Position numbers and translations under genes: made by a program. The notes below the pieces were generated by a model. That model did no database searches and was not told the origin of the DNA. It saw only the letters and a program-made list of their open reading frames with translations. Shown one piece after another: positions 52,145 to 63,624 of a stretch of 64,000 bases of DNA (position 1 is the first letter of the stretch; each line of letters starts with the position of its first letter). This DNA comes from Streptomyces sp. NRRL F-5630 (GTDB lineage Bacteria; Actinomycetota; Actinomycetes; Streptomycetales; Streptomycetaceae). The stretch spans positions 21,865-85,864 of the forward strand of contig NZ_JOGO01000023.1 of the NCBI RefSeq assembly GCF_000719475.1, in the 5' to 3' direction.

Positions 52145-52897
52145 ATGGCGGACAGCTTCGGGCCGAGGCGGGACGCGGAAGCCGGGGGCGCCTCCGGCGG
52201 GTTCCGCCCCGATGAGGACGAACCGAGGCCGCGCGCCGAACCGATCCGGGTCCTGGTCGTCGACGACCACGCGCTCTTCCGGCGGGGCCTGGAGATCGTG
52301 CTCGCCACGGAGGAGGACATCGAGGTCGTCGGCGAGGCGGGAGACGGCTCCGAGGCCGTCGAGAAGGCGACGGACCTGCTGCCCGACATCGTGCTGATGG
52401 ACGTACGGATGCCCAAGCGCGGCGGCATCGAGGCGTGCACGGCGATCAAGGAGGTCGCCCCCAGCGCGAAGATCATCATGCTGACGATCAGCGACGAGGA
52501 AGCGGACCTCTACGACGCGATCAAGGCCGGAGCGACGGGCTACCTCCTCAAGGAGATCTCGACGGACGAGGTCGCCACCGCGATCCGCGCCGTCGCGGAC
52601 GGCCAGTCCCAGATCAGCCCCTCGATGGCGTCGAAGCTGCTCAGCGAGTTCAAGTCGATGATCCAGCGCACCGACGAGCGCCGCCTCGTCCCCGCTCCCC
52701 GGCTCACCGACCGCGAGATGGAGGTCCTCAAGCTCGTCGCGACCGGGATGAACAACCGGGACATCGCCAAAGAGCTCTTCATCAGCGAGAACACGGTGAA
52801 GAACCACGTGCGGAACATCCTGGAGAAGCTGCAACTGCACTCGCGGATGGAAGCGGTGGTGTACGCGATGCGGGAGAAGATCCTCGAAATCCGCTGA
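52145..52897 (+). CDS. Orphan NarL/LuxR-family response regulator
   Basis: 250 residues. An extended polar N-terminus (about 32 residues) precedes the receiver domain ([20 protein letters not shown]) with acceptor Asp86 in [16 protein letters not shown] and Lys in GYLLKEIS. LuxR-type helix-turn-helix at about 185-245 ([20 protein letters not shown], then [17 protein letters not shown]). No histidine kinase gene is adjacent, so it is an orphan regulator. Its place between hpf and secA is conserved in Streptomyces. After the stop, three short GAGGGCGCCCC repeats (52896, 52922, 52960) fill the gap to the next convergent gene. Confidence 0.93.
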   Translation: MADSFGPRRDAEAGGASGGFRPDEDEPRPRAEPIRVLVVDDHALFRRGLEIVLATEEDIEVVGEAGDGSEAVEKATDLLPDIVLMDVRMPKRGGIEACTAIKEVAPSAKIIMLTISDEEADLYDAIKAGATGYLLKEISTDEVATAIRAVADGQSQISPSMASKLLSEFKSMIQRTDERRLVPAPRLTDREMEVLKLVATGMNNRDIAKELFISENTVKNHVRNILEKLQLHSRMEAVVYAMREKILEIR

Positions 52898-52989
52898 GGG
52901 CGCCCCCGTTCGCCATCCGTCGAGGGCGCCCCCGTTCGCGGACGGAGGTCTTCTCCGTCGAGGGCGCCCCGTCCGCCGACGGCCTCCCC

Positions 52990-55173
52990 TCAGCCCGCCT
53001 GCGGGGAGCCCGGTTCGGCGAGGTCGAGGGTCACGCGGGACAGCGGACAACTGACGCACGCCAGCACCTGGCCCCGGCCCCGCTGCTCCGGCGTGAGGCA
53101 GGTGTGGTCGGGCTGCGCGACCTCGCCGCCGCGCACGCGCACCGCGCACTCGCCGCAGGAGCCGACCGTGCACGAGTACGGCAGGGGCAGCCCCGCCGCG
53201 AGACCGGCGTCGAGCAGGGTCTGGCCGGGTTCGACCACGGCCGTCCCGACGAGCTCGCCGTCCCTTTCGACCCTCAACTCCTGGGGTGCCGCCGTGGTCG
53301 CGGCGGTGACGCCCCCGCTGAAGCGCTCCCGGTGCACCCGCTCGTCCGGCACGCCGAGGTGACGCAGCACCTCACGCGCGGTGTCCATGAACGCCTCCGG
53401 GCCGCAGACGAAGTGATGGGCGGTGTCCGTCAGCGGCAGACCGGTCAGCCAGCGGCGCAGGCGCCCGGCGTCGAGCCGTCCCTCGCGGCCGGTGAGGACA
53501 CGGGTGACGGACAGCCGGTCCGGGTGCTCCTTCTCCAAGCGGGTCAGGTCGTTCTCGAAGATGACCTCTTCGAGGCTGCGGCTGCTGTACAGCAGGTCGA
53601 TCCTCCCGGGCGTCGAGGGATCGGACAGCCCGGCGCGGATCATGCTCATCAGGGGCGTGATGCCGCTGCCGGCGGCGAGGAGCACCAGGTGTTCGGGCGC
53701 CCGCGCCGGAGCGTGGAAGGCGCCGGAGGGGCCGCGCAGCGCGAGACGGTCGCCGGGGCGGAGGCCGTGGTGGGCGTGCGTGGAGAACCGTCCGCCCTCC
53801 ACGTGCTTGACGGTGAGCTCCAACCGGGTGGCGCCCGGCGCCGAGGAGGCCGAGTAGGCGCGCCGAACGGGGTGGCCCGCGAGGTCCGTGACCACGGTGA
53901 AGAACTGCCCGGGGCGGAAGCCGAAGGGCCGGGGTTCGCCGGCCGTGTCCTCCAGGACCAGGGTGCGGACGGTGGGGGTCTCCTGCCGGATCTCGCGGAC
54001 GCGCACGGAACGCAGCGGGCTTTCCGCCGTCCCGCCGTCCCCCGGTGCGCCACGGCGGGCGACGGCGGGGGCGCGGGCCTCGTCGTAGCCCTCCTTGCGC
54101 AGCCCGGACACGTAGGCGCGGTCCATCACCTTCCGCATCAGCCTGCTCAGGCCCGGAACGGCGGTGACGAGCCCGATCAGCCGTGCCGAGAGCCCGGACC
54201 CGCCCGTGTTGGCGGCCAGATGGGCGCTGCCCAGGGCCATCATGTCGGGTGCCGTGGCGCCGCTCAGGCGGGCGTCGGGGCTCCACAGGCGGGCACGCGA
54301 GACGGCGTCGTTGCCGCGCACCTCCGCCTCCTCCACGTCGATGAGGAGGGCGAGGTGCGGGGGCACGCCGCGCAGCGCCAGGGTCTCCAGGAGCTCCGCG
54401 TCGTCGGTGATCGCGGCGCGCCCGCTGAGGTGCAGGACGCCGCCGCGCCCGGGGACGAGGGCGGCGAGGGCGATCCGGTCGTCCCGCAGCAGGTTGTGCA
54501 GCGTGTCCGCGCGCTTGTTGCCCTTGCGGTCGGCCAGCACCAGAGTGCGTCCGTCGAGGACGCGCGCCACCGTGTGCCGGTCGCCGCGCGGGCTGGTGTC
54601 GCTGCCGCCCTCCGTGTCCCAGGTGGAGACGGCCAGGAAGGGCGAGGCGGCGAGGAAGTCGCCGACGCCCGGACCGGCCAGGGGTCCCCGGCCGGGGTCC
54701 CACCCGACGGCGGGGGAGGGCGCGGGGGGCGGTTCCCACAGGCCGGAGCGGATGACGGCCTGCGCGCAGTGCACGTACGCCTCGGCGACGTCCACGGCCG
54801 TTTCCCCGTTCCTCAGGGCGGACGCGGTGCCGTTGACGCGCAGGACCTCGCCGACGCCGGGCAGCAGGAAGAACAGGGAGACCGGGCCGGCGGCGACGGC
54901 CGCCCCGGGGACGGGGAAGGAGAACCGCCGCGCCGAGTGGACGCGGGCGAAGCCGGGGGTGCCCCCGACGAACGTGGTGCGGGCGGTGCCGTTCGCCTCG
55001 CGGTAGCCGAGGGCCGCCACGGGGCTGCGGGCGAGGACGGTGCGGCACCCCGCGTCCAGGACGCTGATCTGCTTCTTCGTGATCAGCGCGGCCGGGCGGC
55101 CGAGGACCGCCTCGACCTCCGCCTCGGTGGTGAGCCGGTGCCTCGTGCCCGGCTCGGAGTTGTGCTGTCGCAT
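52990..55173 (-). CDS. PNPOx-like domain fused to a ferredoxin-type reductase
   Basis: 727 residues, ATG at 55173. Domain order: split-barrel flavin domain of the pyridoxamine-phosphate oxidase type (about 40-330, with VLADRKGNKRADTLHNLL and SGRAAI), then a basic linker, an FNR-like FAD domain (about 405-510; RAYSASSAPGATR as the FAD-binding RxYS), an NAD domain (about 510-640; GSGITPLMSMIRAG, CGPEAFMD), and a C-terminal plant-type 2Fe-2S domain (about 645-727; CTVGSCGEC and a later CVSC). Electrons should pass from NAD(P)H through FAD and the iron-sulfur centre. The fused flavin barrel suggests an internal acceptor, perhaps for haem, nitrosative or xenobiotic reduction (inference). The siderophore-interacting gene lies 10 bp upstream in the same operon. 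Confidence 0.9.
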   Translation of the reverse strand: MRQHNSEPGTRHRLTTEAEVEAVLGRPAALITKKQISVLDAGCRTVLARSPVAALGYREANGTARTTFVGGTPGFARVHSARRFSFPVPGAAVAAGPVSLFFLLPGVGEVLRVNGTASALRNGETAVDVAEAYVHCAQAVIRSGLWEPPPAPSPAVGWDPGRGPLAGPGVGDFLAASPFLAVSTWDTEGGSDTSPRGDRHTVARVLDGRTLVLADRKGNKRADTLHNLLRDDRIALAALVPGRGGVLHLSGRAAITDDAELLETLALRGVPPHLALLIDVEEAEVRGNDAVSRARLWSPDARLSGATAPDMMALGSAHLAANTGGSGLSARLIGLVTAVPGLSRLMRKVMDRAYVSGLRKEGYDEARAPAVARRGAPGDGGTAESPLRSVRVREIRQETPTVRTLVLEDTAGEPRPFGFRPGQFFTVVTDLAGHPVRRAYSASSAPGATRLELTVKHVEGGRFSTHAHHGLRPGDRLALRGPSGAFHAPARAPEHLVLLAAGSGITPLMSMIRAGLSDPSTPGRIDLLYSSRSLEEVIFENDLTRLEKEHPDRLSVTRVLTGREGRLDAGRLRRWLTGLPLTDTAHHFVCGPEAFMDTAREVLRHLGVPDERVHRERFSGGVTAATTAAPQELRVERDGELVGTAVVEPGQTLLDAGLAAGLPLPYSCTVGSCGECAVRVRGGEVAQPDHTCLTPEQRGRGQVLACVSCPLSRVTLDLAEPGSPQAG

Positions 55174-55183
55174 GAGACCTCTC

Positions 55184-55942
55184 TCAGCCGGGGGACGACC
55201 GGCCCAGTCGCCAGTAGCCGCAGAAGGTGACGTCCCGCTTGGGCACGCCGCGGTCGCCCACCAGGTGCCGCCGGACGGTCGTGGCCAGCCGGGACTCGCC
55301 CGCCACCCAGGCGTAGAAGGGGCCTTCGGGCAGTTCGGCGGCACGCACCGCCTCCAGGACGCGGACACCGGGGCGCTCGTCGTCGCGGCTGAGCCAGTGC
55401 ACGCGCACCCCGGGCGGCGTGGGCACGGAGCGGATGTCGTGCGCGGCGGCCACTTCCACGAAGACGTCGGCGGGCGACGCGTCCGGGTCGCTGTCGAGGA
55501 TCGACAGGATGGCCGGCAGCGCGCTCTCGTCGCCCACGAGCAGTCGTCCCCGGGCGTGTGCGGGCGGCCGGTACATGGTGCCCAGATCGAAGATCCCGGC
55601 CGCGTCGCCCGGCCGGACCCGGCTCACCCACGCGGTCATGGGCGAGCCGTCGTGGAGGGCGAACTCGATGTCCAGTTCCTGATCCTCGGGGCGCAGGCTC
55701 CGGATGGTCAGGTTGCGCACCCAGGGGCGGGACGCCTTCGGCATCAGCAGGACCTGTGCCATCCACGCCTCGTTCGACGCGGTCGGCATCCGCAATCCGC
55801 TCTGCCCCTCGCGGGGGAAGAAGAGCCGGACGGCCTGGTCGGCGCCCGCCGGGACGAGGTGCCGTATGCCGGGTCCGCCCAGGGTGACCCGGGCGAAGCC
55901 GGGGGAGAGCGACTCGCGCCGCCGTACCTCCAGCGTGATCAT
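55184..55942 (-). CDS. Siderophore-interacting protein (FAD ferric-siderophore reductase family)
   Basis: 252 residues from the ATG at 55942, which has GGGAG six bases upstream; a GTG at 55981 would add 13 residues. SIP fold: N-terminal FAD barrel with FARVTLGGPGIRHLVPAGAD and ELDIEFALHDGSPMTAWVSR, and a C-terminal NAD(P) domain with GDESALPAILSIL. The usual FAD-contacting RxYT is RNLT here (Tyr to Leu), a departure that could change cofactor use. The family reduces ferric siderophores to release iron. Operon with the PNPOx-reductase fusion; divergent from a TetR gene with a palindrome between. No siderophore synthesis or transport gene is nearby. Confidence 0.88.
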   Translation of the reverse strand: MITLEVRRRESLSPGFARVTLGGPGIRHLVPAGADQAVRLFFPREGQSGLRMPTASNEAWMAQVLLMPKASRPWVRNLTIRSLRPEDQELDIEFALHDGSPMTAWVSRVRPGDAAGIFDLGTMYRPPAHARGRLLVGDESALPAILSILDSDPDASPADVFVEVAAAHDIRSVPTPPGVRVHWLSRDDERPGVRVLEAVRAAELPEGPFYAWVAGESRLATTVRRHLVGDRGVPKRDVTFCGYWRLGRSSPG

Positions 55943-56031
55943 CCTGCGCTCCCGGGGGAGGCTCACCCGGGGGCTCACCACAGCGCCCCAGGGCGCCGGT
56001 TCTGCTCGTTCGCGCAGCTCATGGCAGTATT

Positions 56032-56047
56032 CTGAGCAAAAGCTCAG
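56032..56047. promoter_or_regulatory. Candidate TetR operator in the divergent promoter
   Basis: CTGAGC-AAAA-GCTCAG is a perfect inverted repeat within an AT-richer stretch (56025-56075) between the siderophore-interacting and TetR genes, 41 bp before the TetR start. TetR regulators often bind such sites to repress both directions. Confidence 0.55.
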
Positions 56048-56088
56048 CTATTTTCTACTCGCTTTTCACCGGCCAGAAAGGGCGCGGG

Positions 56089-56742
56089 ATGACACCCCCC
56101 GACCGCCGCCTCACCCCACGTCGCAAGCCCACGCAGGTGCGCGCCGCGCTGACGCGCGAGCGCATCCTCACCGCGGCTGCTCACGTTTTCGGCGAGTACG
56201 GGTACGCGGCGGGCACCACCAACCGGATCGCCGAACACGCCCGCATGTCCATCGGCTCGCTGTACCAGTACTTCCCGAACAAGGACGCGATCCTCGCCGA
56301 ACTTCTGGTCCGGCACATCGACCGCGGCGGGTGGGCGGGAGCCGACGAGCTGGACACCAGCCCCGGCAGCCTGGAGGACGCGGTCCGCTCCCTCGTCCGC
56401 GACGCGATCGACCACCACCGCGACGGCCCTCAGCTCCTGCGGATCATGATCGAGGAGGCGCCCGTCTCCAGCGAACTGATCGAAGCGCTCGACCGGCACG
56501 GCAGAGCCCGGGTGGGCCAGGTCCGCGAGGTGCTCGCCCGCCACCCGGACGTGCGGGTGGCGGATCTCGACATGGCCGCCGAACTCATCGTGGGCGCGGT
56601 GGAGTTGAACACCCACCAGATCATGGCGGCTCCGCAGCCCCCTCGGGTCGAGAGGCTGGAGGCGGAACTGGTCGCCATGATCACCCGGTACCTGAGCGGC
56701 GGCCCGTCGACGGGCGGGGAGCGGGGAGAGGAGCCCCGGTAG
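56089..56742 (+). CDS. TetR family transcriptional regulator
   Basis: 217 residues. Helix-turn-helix at about 20-65 (RERILTAAAHVFGEYGYAAG, then TTNRIAEHARMSIGSLYQYF), followed by an all-helical ligand domain including DAIDHHRDGPQLLRIMIEEA. Divergent from the siderophore-interacting/PNPOx-reductase operon, which is its probable target together with itself. Effector unknown; flavin- or iron-linked stress is a guess from the targets. Confidence 0.92.
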   Translation: MTPPDRRLTPRRKPTQVRAALTRERILTAAAHVFGEYGYAAGTTNRIAEHARMSIGSLYQYFPNKDAILAELLVRHIDRGGWAGADELDTSPGSLEDAVRSLVRDAIDHHRDGPQLLRIMIEEAPVSSELIEALDRHGRARVGQVREVLARHPDVRVADLDMAAELIVGAVELNTHQIMAAPQPPRVERLEAELVAMITRYLSGGPSTGGERGEEPR

Positions 56743-56776
56743 GGAGGCCGGTCCCCGGGTGCCACCGGCGGCTCAG

Positions 56777-56912
56777 GGAGGCCCGCCCGGGGCGGTGAGC
56801 GGAGGCCCGCCGCGGGCGGTACGTGGAGGCCCGCCCCCGCCGGACCGGCGCGCTCCCGCTCGGCTCACCCCCGGGGGCTCGCCCCGCTCGGCTCACCCAT
56901 GGCGGCTCACCC
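56777..56912. repeat. Short tandem repeats between convergent TetR and LysR genes
   Basis: GGAGGCCCGCC occurs at 56777, 56801 and 56825 (24-bp period), then CGGCTCACCC at 56861, 56889 and 56903. The 178-bp gap holds no gene. Confidence 0.7.
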
Positions 56913-56920
56913 CAGGCGGC

Positions 56921-57799
56921 TCACTGGGCTGCGGTGCGCAGTCGCGCCGCCGTGCGGACCAGGGCGGCCAGGGGGCGGGAGCGGCTGGAGGCGGGCCAGG
57001 CGATCACCGTGGTGATGGGCGGGGCGTCCCGGACCGGGACGGCGACGTGCTCGGGCCACTGCCAGGCGCGGCTCGACGCGGGGATGAGCAGCAGGGTCTT
57101 GCCCAGGGCGACGAGCTGGGCCAGTTGGGACTGGGTGTGCACCTCCGGTCCCGGGCCGTCCGGGTACGTACCGTCGAGGCGGGGCCAGCGGGCCATCGGC
57201 AGGCCGGGGATGGCGCCCACCTCCGCGAGCGTGAGGTGGGGACGCGCGGCGAGGGGATGGTCCGCCGGGAGGATCGCGACCTGTCCCTCGGTGCGGAGGT
57301 CCTCCGTGTCGAAACCGCTGAGGTCGTCGACCGGGCGGTGCATGAGCGCGACGTCGGCACGCCCGGTGCGGAGCAGCACCGCCTGTTCGCCGATCTCGCA
57401 CAGCAGGACCTCGACCGGGGGCACACCGGGCTCCCGCTCCGCCGCGTCCAGGAGTCCGCGCAGCACCTCGTGCGAGGCACCCGACTTCGTCGCGAGGACG
57501 AGCCGCCGCTCCGTGGTCCCGGCCCTGCGGGTGCGGCGCGCCGCCGCGGCGACCGCGTCGAGCGCCGTCCCCGCCTCGGCGCGCAGCACCTCGCCCGCCG
57601 CCGTGAGGGTCACACCGTGGCGGTCCCGGTCGAGCAGAGGCACGCCGAGGCGGCGCTCCAGCTGCCGGATCGCGCGGGAGAGCGGGGGCTGCGTGATGCC
57701 GAGCCGCTCGGCGGCACGCCCGAAGTGCAGTTCCCCGGCCACGGCGAGGAAGTACCTCAGCTCGCGGACCTCCACATCCCCGGCGGTGTCGTCGTCCAT
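56921..57799 (-). CDS. LysR-type transcriptional regulator
   Basis: 292 residues from the ATG at 57799. DNA-binding domain at about 11-70 (ELRYFLAVAGELHFGRAAER, then QPPLSRAIRQLERRLGVPLL), effector domain with VLATKSGASHEVLRGLLDAA and PVRDAPPITTVIAW. Divergent from an SDR gene, with a perfect 27-bp palindrome between them that is its likely operator. Effector unknown. Confidence 0.93.
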   Translation of the reverse strand: MDDDTAGDVEVRELRYFLAVAGELHFGRAAERLGITQPPLSRAIRQLERRLGVPLLDRDRHGVTLTAAGEVLRAEAGTALDAVAAAARRTRRAGTTERRLVLATKSGASHEVLRGLLDAAEREPGVPPVEVLLCEIGEQAVLLRTGRADVALMHRPVDDLSGFDTEDLRTEGQVAILPADHPLAARPHLTLAEVGAIPGLPMARWPRLDGTYPDGPGPEVHTQSQLAQLVALGKTLLLIPASSRAWQWPEHVAVPVRDAPPITTVIAWPASSRSRPLAALVRTAARLRTAAQ

Positions 57800-57812
57800 G
57801 CGGACAGCCTAG

Positions 57813-57839
57813 GCGGTGATACCGGGCCGGTATCACCGC
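57813..57839. promoter_or_regulatory. 27-bp perfect palindrome, candidate LysR operator
   Basis: Arms of 13 bp (left arm GCGGTGATACCGG, right arm CCGGTATCACCGC) flank a single central G. It starts 14 bp from the LysR start codon and lies 52 bp before the SDR start used here. The core ATAC-N7-GTAT has the symmetry of a LysR recognition site. Confidence 0.7.
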
Positions 57840-57890
57840 TGCCCGAAGCGGTATTGGACGCCCTCGTGCGGCCCGCCGAGCATGGAGGAC

Positions 57891-58610
57891 ATGAGCGAAT
57901 CGACGAAAAACGCGCTGGTCACCGGCGCGAACAAGGGAATCGGCCTGGAGATCGCGCGGGGTCTCGCACACCTCGGCTTCACCGTCGCCGTGGGGGCGCG
58001 GGACGAGGCGCGGGGTGAGGCGGCGGCGGAGTCGCTTCGGGCCGAGGGGGCGCGGGCCTTCGCGGTGGCCCTCGACGTCACCTCCGAGAAGAGCGTCGAC
58101 GCCGCCGCGCGGACCGTGGCGGAGCGGGCCGGACGGCTCGACGTGCTCGTCAACAACGCGGGGATCTCAGGAAACGCCGAGGACGGCGCACAGGACCCGA
58201 CCACCCTCGACCTCGACGTGCTCCGCACGGTCCTCGACACCAACGTCTTCGGGGTGGTCAGGGTCACCAACGCCCTGCTCCCGCTCCTCCGGCGCACGCG
58301 GTCGCCGCGCATCGTCAACGTGTCGAGCAGCGTGGGCTCGCTGACCCTGCGCACCGGGCCGCTCCTGGCCGCCTACGCGTCCTCGAAGACGATGCTCAAC
58401 GCCCTCACGACGCAGTACGCGCGCCGCCTCGCCGACACCCCGGTCCTCGTCAACGCCTGTTGCCCCGGCTGGGTCGCCACCGATCTCGGCGGCACCGAGC
58501 CGGACCGCACCCCGGAGCAGGGCGCCGCGATCGCCCTCCGCCTCGCGACCCTTCCGGACGACGGGCCGCGCGGGGGATTCTTCGACGACGAAGGAGTGGT
58601 GCCGTGGTGA
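57891..58610 (+). CDS. Short-chain dehydrogenase/reductase (SDR)
   Basis: 239 residues from the ATG at 57891; the ATG at 57882 adds three residues and avoids a very short GGAGG-to-start distance, so either may be used. Classical SDR: cofactor loop TGANKGIGLEIA, NNAG in LDVLVNNAGISG, catalytic Ser in VNVSSSVGSL, and YASSK. The NADPH-type GARDEARG follows the second strand. The C-terminus (GGFFDDEGVVPW) is like carbonyl reductases. Substrate unknown. Probably regulated by the divergent LysR through the palindrome. Confidence 0.92.
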   Translation: MSESTKNALVTGANKGIGLEIARGLAHLGFTVAVGARDEARGEAAAESLRAEGARAFAVALDVTSEKSVDAAARTVAERAGRLDVLVNNAGISGNAEDGAQDPTTLDLDVLRTVLDTNVFGVVRVTNALLPLLRRTRSPRIVNVSSSVGSLTLRTGPLLAAYASSKTMLNALTTQYARRLADTPVLVNACCPGWVATDLGGTEPDRTPEQGAAIALRLATLPDDGPRGGFFDDEGVVPW

Positions 58611-58712
58611 CGGGGACACGGCCACGCTCCGGCGCTCGGCCCGCCCGGCTAGCCCGCTTCCCGCGGCCCGCCCCGCCCACGCGGTCCGCGCCGTGAGGGG
58701 AGCCCGTACCGC

Positions 58713-59939
58713 TCAGCCCTCCGCCCCCTCCAGCCGTGCCGTCAGTGCCCGCGTCGCCGCGCGCTGAAGGGGTTCCCGCAGCTCCGGCGGGTGCACGCGG
58801 TCCACGCGGACACGGGTGCAGCCGACCCAGCCGGCCGCTTCCGCCAGTGCCTTCGCCGTTCCCTCCACGGCCTTGGCCGGGGTCGCCGTGCCGGGGACGT
58901 CGCCGCCCAGGGTGACCTGGCGGGCGACGAGCGTCGTGCCCTCGCGGGCCGGGTCGACGCGGCCGATCAGCCGGCCGCCGGAGAGGACCGGCATGGCGAA
59001 GTAGCCGTGGACGCGCTTCGGCTTGGGCACGTACGCCTCCAGGCGGTGCGAGAAGCCGAAGAGCCGCTCCGCGCGGGCGCGTTCCCAGATGAGGGAGTCG
59101 AAGGGGGACAGGAGCGTCGTGCGGTGGCGGCCGCGCGGGCTCGACGCCAGCGCCTCGGGGTCGGCCCACGCCGGTCTTCCCCAGCCGTCGACCTGGACGG
59201 GCACCAGGCCGCAGTCCTCGATCACCGCGTCGAACTGCTCGGTCCTCAGCCGGTGGTAGTCGGCGAGGTCGGAGCGGGTGCCCACGCCGAGCGAGCGCGC
59301 CGCGAGGCGGATCAGGCGGCGCACGCACTCCAGGTCGTCCAGGTCGTCGTGGAGCAGCTCGGCGGGGATCGCCCGCTCCGGCAGGTCGTACACCCGGCGC
59401 CAGCCCGTACGCCGGACGCACACCACGTCCCCGTACGTCAGCGCGCGCTCGACGGCGACCTTGGAGCCCGACCAGTCCCACCACTCGCCGCCGTTCTTCG
59501 CCCCGCCCAGCTCCGTCGCCGTGAGGGGGCCCTCGTCGCGGAGCTGCGCGAGCACCTTCTCGTAGGCGCCAGGCGGCATCTCGTGCCCCCACAGGGGGCG
59601 GTCGCGGTAGGCGCGGCGACGGAAGGCGAAGTGCGGCCACTCCTCGACAGGCAGCACGCAGGCCGCGTGCGACCAGTACTCGAAGGCGTGTGCGGGGGCC
59701 CCGGGCGGTGCCCAGTACGCGGACTCGACGGCCTGGCGGCCGATCGCGCCCAGGCGCGCGTAGGGGACCAGCTCGTGCGAGCGGGCGAGGACCGAGATCG
59801 TGTCGAGCTGCACCGCGCCGAGGTGCCGCAGCACACCTCGCGCGCCCGCGCGCCGGTCGGGGGCGCCGAGGAGGCCCTGGGCGCGGAGGGCGATGCGGCG
59901 GGCCTCGTCGGCGGAGAGGGAGAGCGGCTGCGTCGTCAT
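58713..59939 (-). CDS. YcaQ-like winged-helix protein (DNA crosslink repair glycosylase family)
   Basis: 408 residues from the ATG at 59939. Matches the HTH_42/YcaQ family: ADEARRIALRAQGLLG at the N-terminus, the AVQLDTISVLARSHELV segment carrying the QxD motif important for base excision, HAFEYWSHAACVLPVEEWP, LTYGDVVCVRRTGWRRVYDL, and LLSPFDSLIWERARAERLFG. Members such as E. coli YcaQ and Streptomyces AlkZ remove alkylated bases or unhook crosslinks, AlkZ-type enzymes giving self-resistance to the producer's own genotoxin. No genotoxin pathway is visible here, so a housekeeping version is more likely. Confidence 0.9.
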   Translation of the reverse strand: MTTQPLSLSADEARRIALRAQGLLGAPDRRAGARGVLRHLGAVQLDTISVLARSHELVPYARLGAIGRQAVESAYWAPPGAPAHAFEYWSHAACVLPVEEWPHFAFRRRAYRDRPLWGHEMPPGAYEKVLAQLRDEGPLTATELGGAKNGGEWWDWSGSKVAVERALTYGDVVCVRRTGWRRVYDLPERAIPAELLHDDLDDLECVRRLIRLAARSLGVGTRSDLADYHRLRTEQFDAVIEDCGLVPVQVDGWGRPAWADPEALASSPRGRHRTTLLSPFDSLIWERARAERLFGFSHRLEAYVPKPKRVHGYFAMPVLSGGRLIGRVDPAREGTTLVARQVTLGGDVPGTATPAKAVEGTAKALAEAAGWVGCTRVRVDRVHPPELREPLQRAATRALTARLEGAEG

Positions 59940-60324
59940 GCCGTGCAGCCTAGGACGGAGGACCGACATGCGGGGGCGGCGGCGGACGGGGGCCTCCGCG
60001 CACCCGGGGCCCCGGCCCAGCCATCGGGCCCCTGCCCGCCACCAGCACCCGGGGCCCCGCCCCCGCCGTGGGCCCCCGGCCCGCCGCCACCCGCCGCGTA
60101 CCGTCTCCCCGGTGTTCCCTCGCACAGCCTGGACAGGGATACTGCGCTGCGGTGCGTACCGCTTCCCTCACCGAAGGTGGCGGAGGACGCCCCGGCACCT
60201 TCCGAGGGCTTGACGCGTTGACTGTCTTGGCAGACCTCCCGGCGCGGGCGGGTCCTCGCATACGATGGCCGTTGCCCGAAGACTTGACCGTGCCAGGCCC
60301 CGACCGGCAAGGAGACCAACCCTC
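59940..60324 (+). promoter_or_regulatory. 385-bp leader upstream of secA
   Basis: No gene. G+C-rich direct repeats of CACCCGGGGCCCCG occur at about 60002-60015 and 60047-60060. TTGAC-type hexamers (TTGACGCG near 60209, TTGACTGTC near 60218) may belong to the secA promoter, but no -10 box at the right distance is clear. Confidence 0.35.
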
Positions 60325-63123
<2,799 letters not shown>

Positions 63124-63209
63124 CCTCACGGGCCGACGGGCCCGGGGAGCAGGCCGGGCCGGGTGGGTCGGTGGCCTCGGAGGTTCCTGGCTTCGCGTAC
63201 GTGAGGTGT

Positions 63210-63250
63210 GGCCGTCGGCCCCCTGCCTTCGGGCGGCGGGGCCGACGGCC
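63210..63250 (+). terminator. Terminator hairpin after secA
   Basis: GGCCGTCGGCCCC at 63210-63222 pairs with GGGGCCGACGGCC at 63238-63250, followed by GTTTCC. It lies 86 bp after the secA stop. Confidence 0.75.
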
Positions 63251-63541
63251 GTTTCCGGGAGGTTTTCTCGGTCGCGGGGCGTGGGATGCGCTCGGTGGGC
63301 GGGAACGCGGGGCCGGATGTTCACTCGATGGGGGACGGGGGGACCGGCCCTTTCGAGGGCGAGGGTTGACGGGGCTCCCGGACAACCGGCGGCGGTTCCC
63401 GGGCGGTTCGGTTCCCTCGCCCGTCGAGCCTTGGACAGCCCGTAGAACCCCGTAGAGCCCCCCGTGCACCCCGTATCGCCCCGCGCGCCCAGGCCCCCGG
63501 ACCCGCCAGGTCGGTCCGGGGCCTGAGCGCTCCTCGGGCGC

Positions 63542-63624
63542 GGGCGCTCGCCCTGCGGCTCCTCGGGCGCGCGCTCGCCTGCGGCTCGTCGGGCGCTCGC
63601 CCTGCGGCTCGTCGGGCGCGCGCC
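63542..63624. repeat. Tandem 23-26-bp repeats next to the Rv3235-family gene
   Basis: GGGCGCTCGCCCTGCGGCTC-type units occur about 3.3 times, ending at the stop codon of the minus-strand gene. The whole gap 63124-63624 (501 bp) contains the secA terminator, these repeats and short CCCCGTAGA repeats near 63440-63460, and no further gene. Confidence 0.7.
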
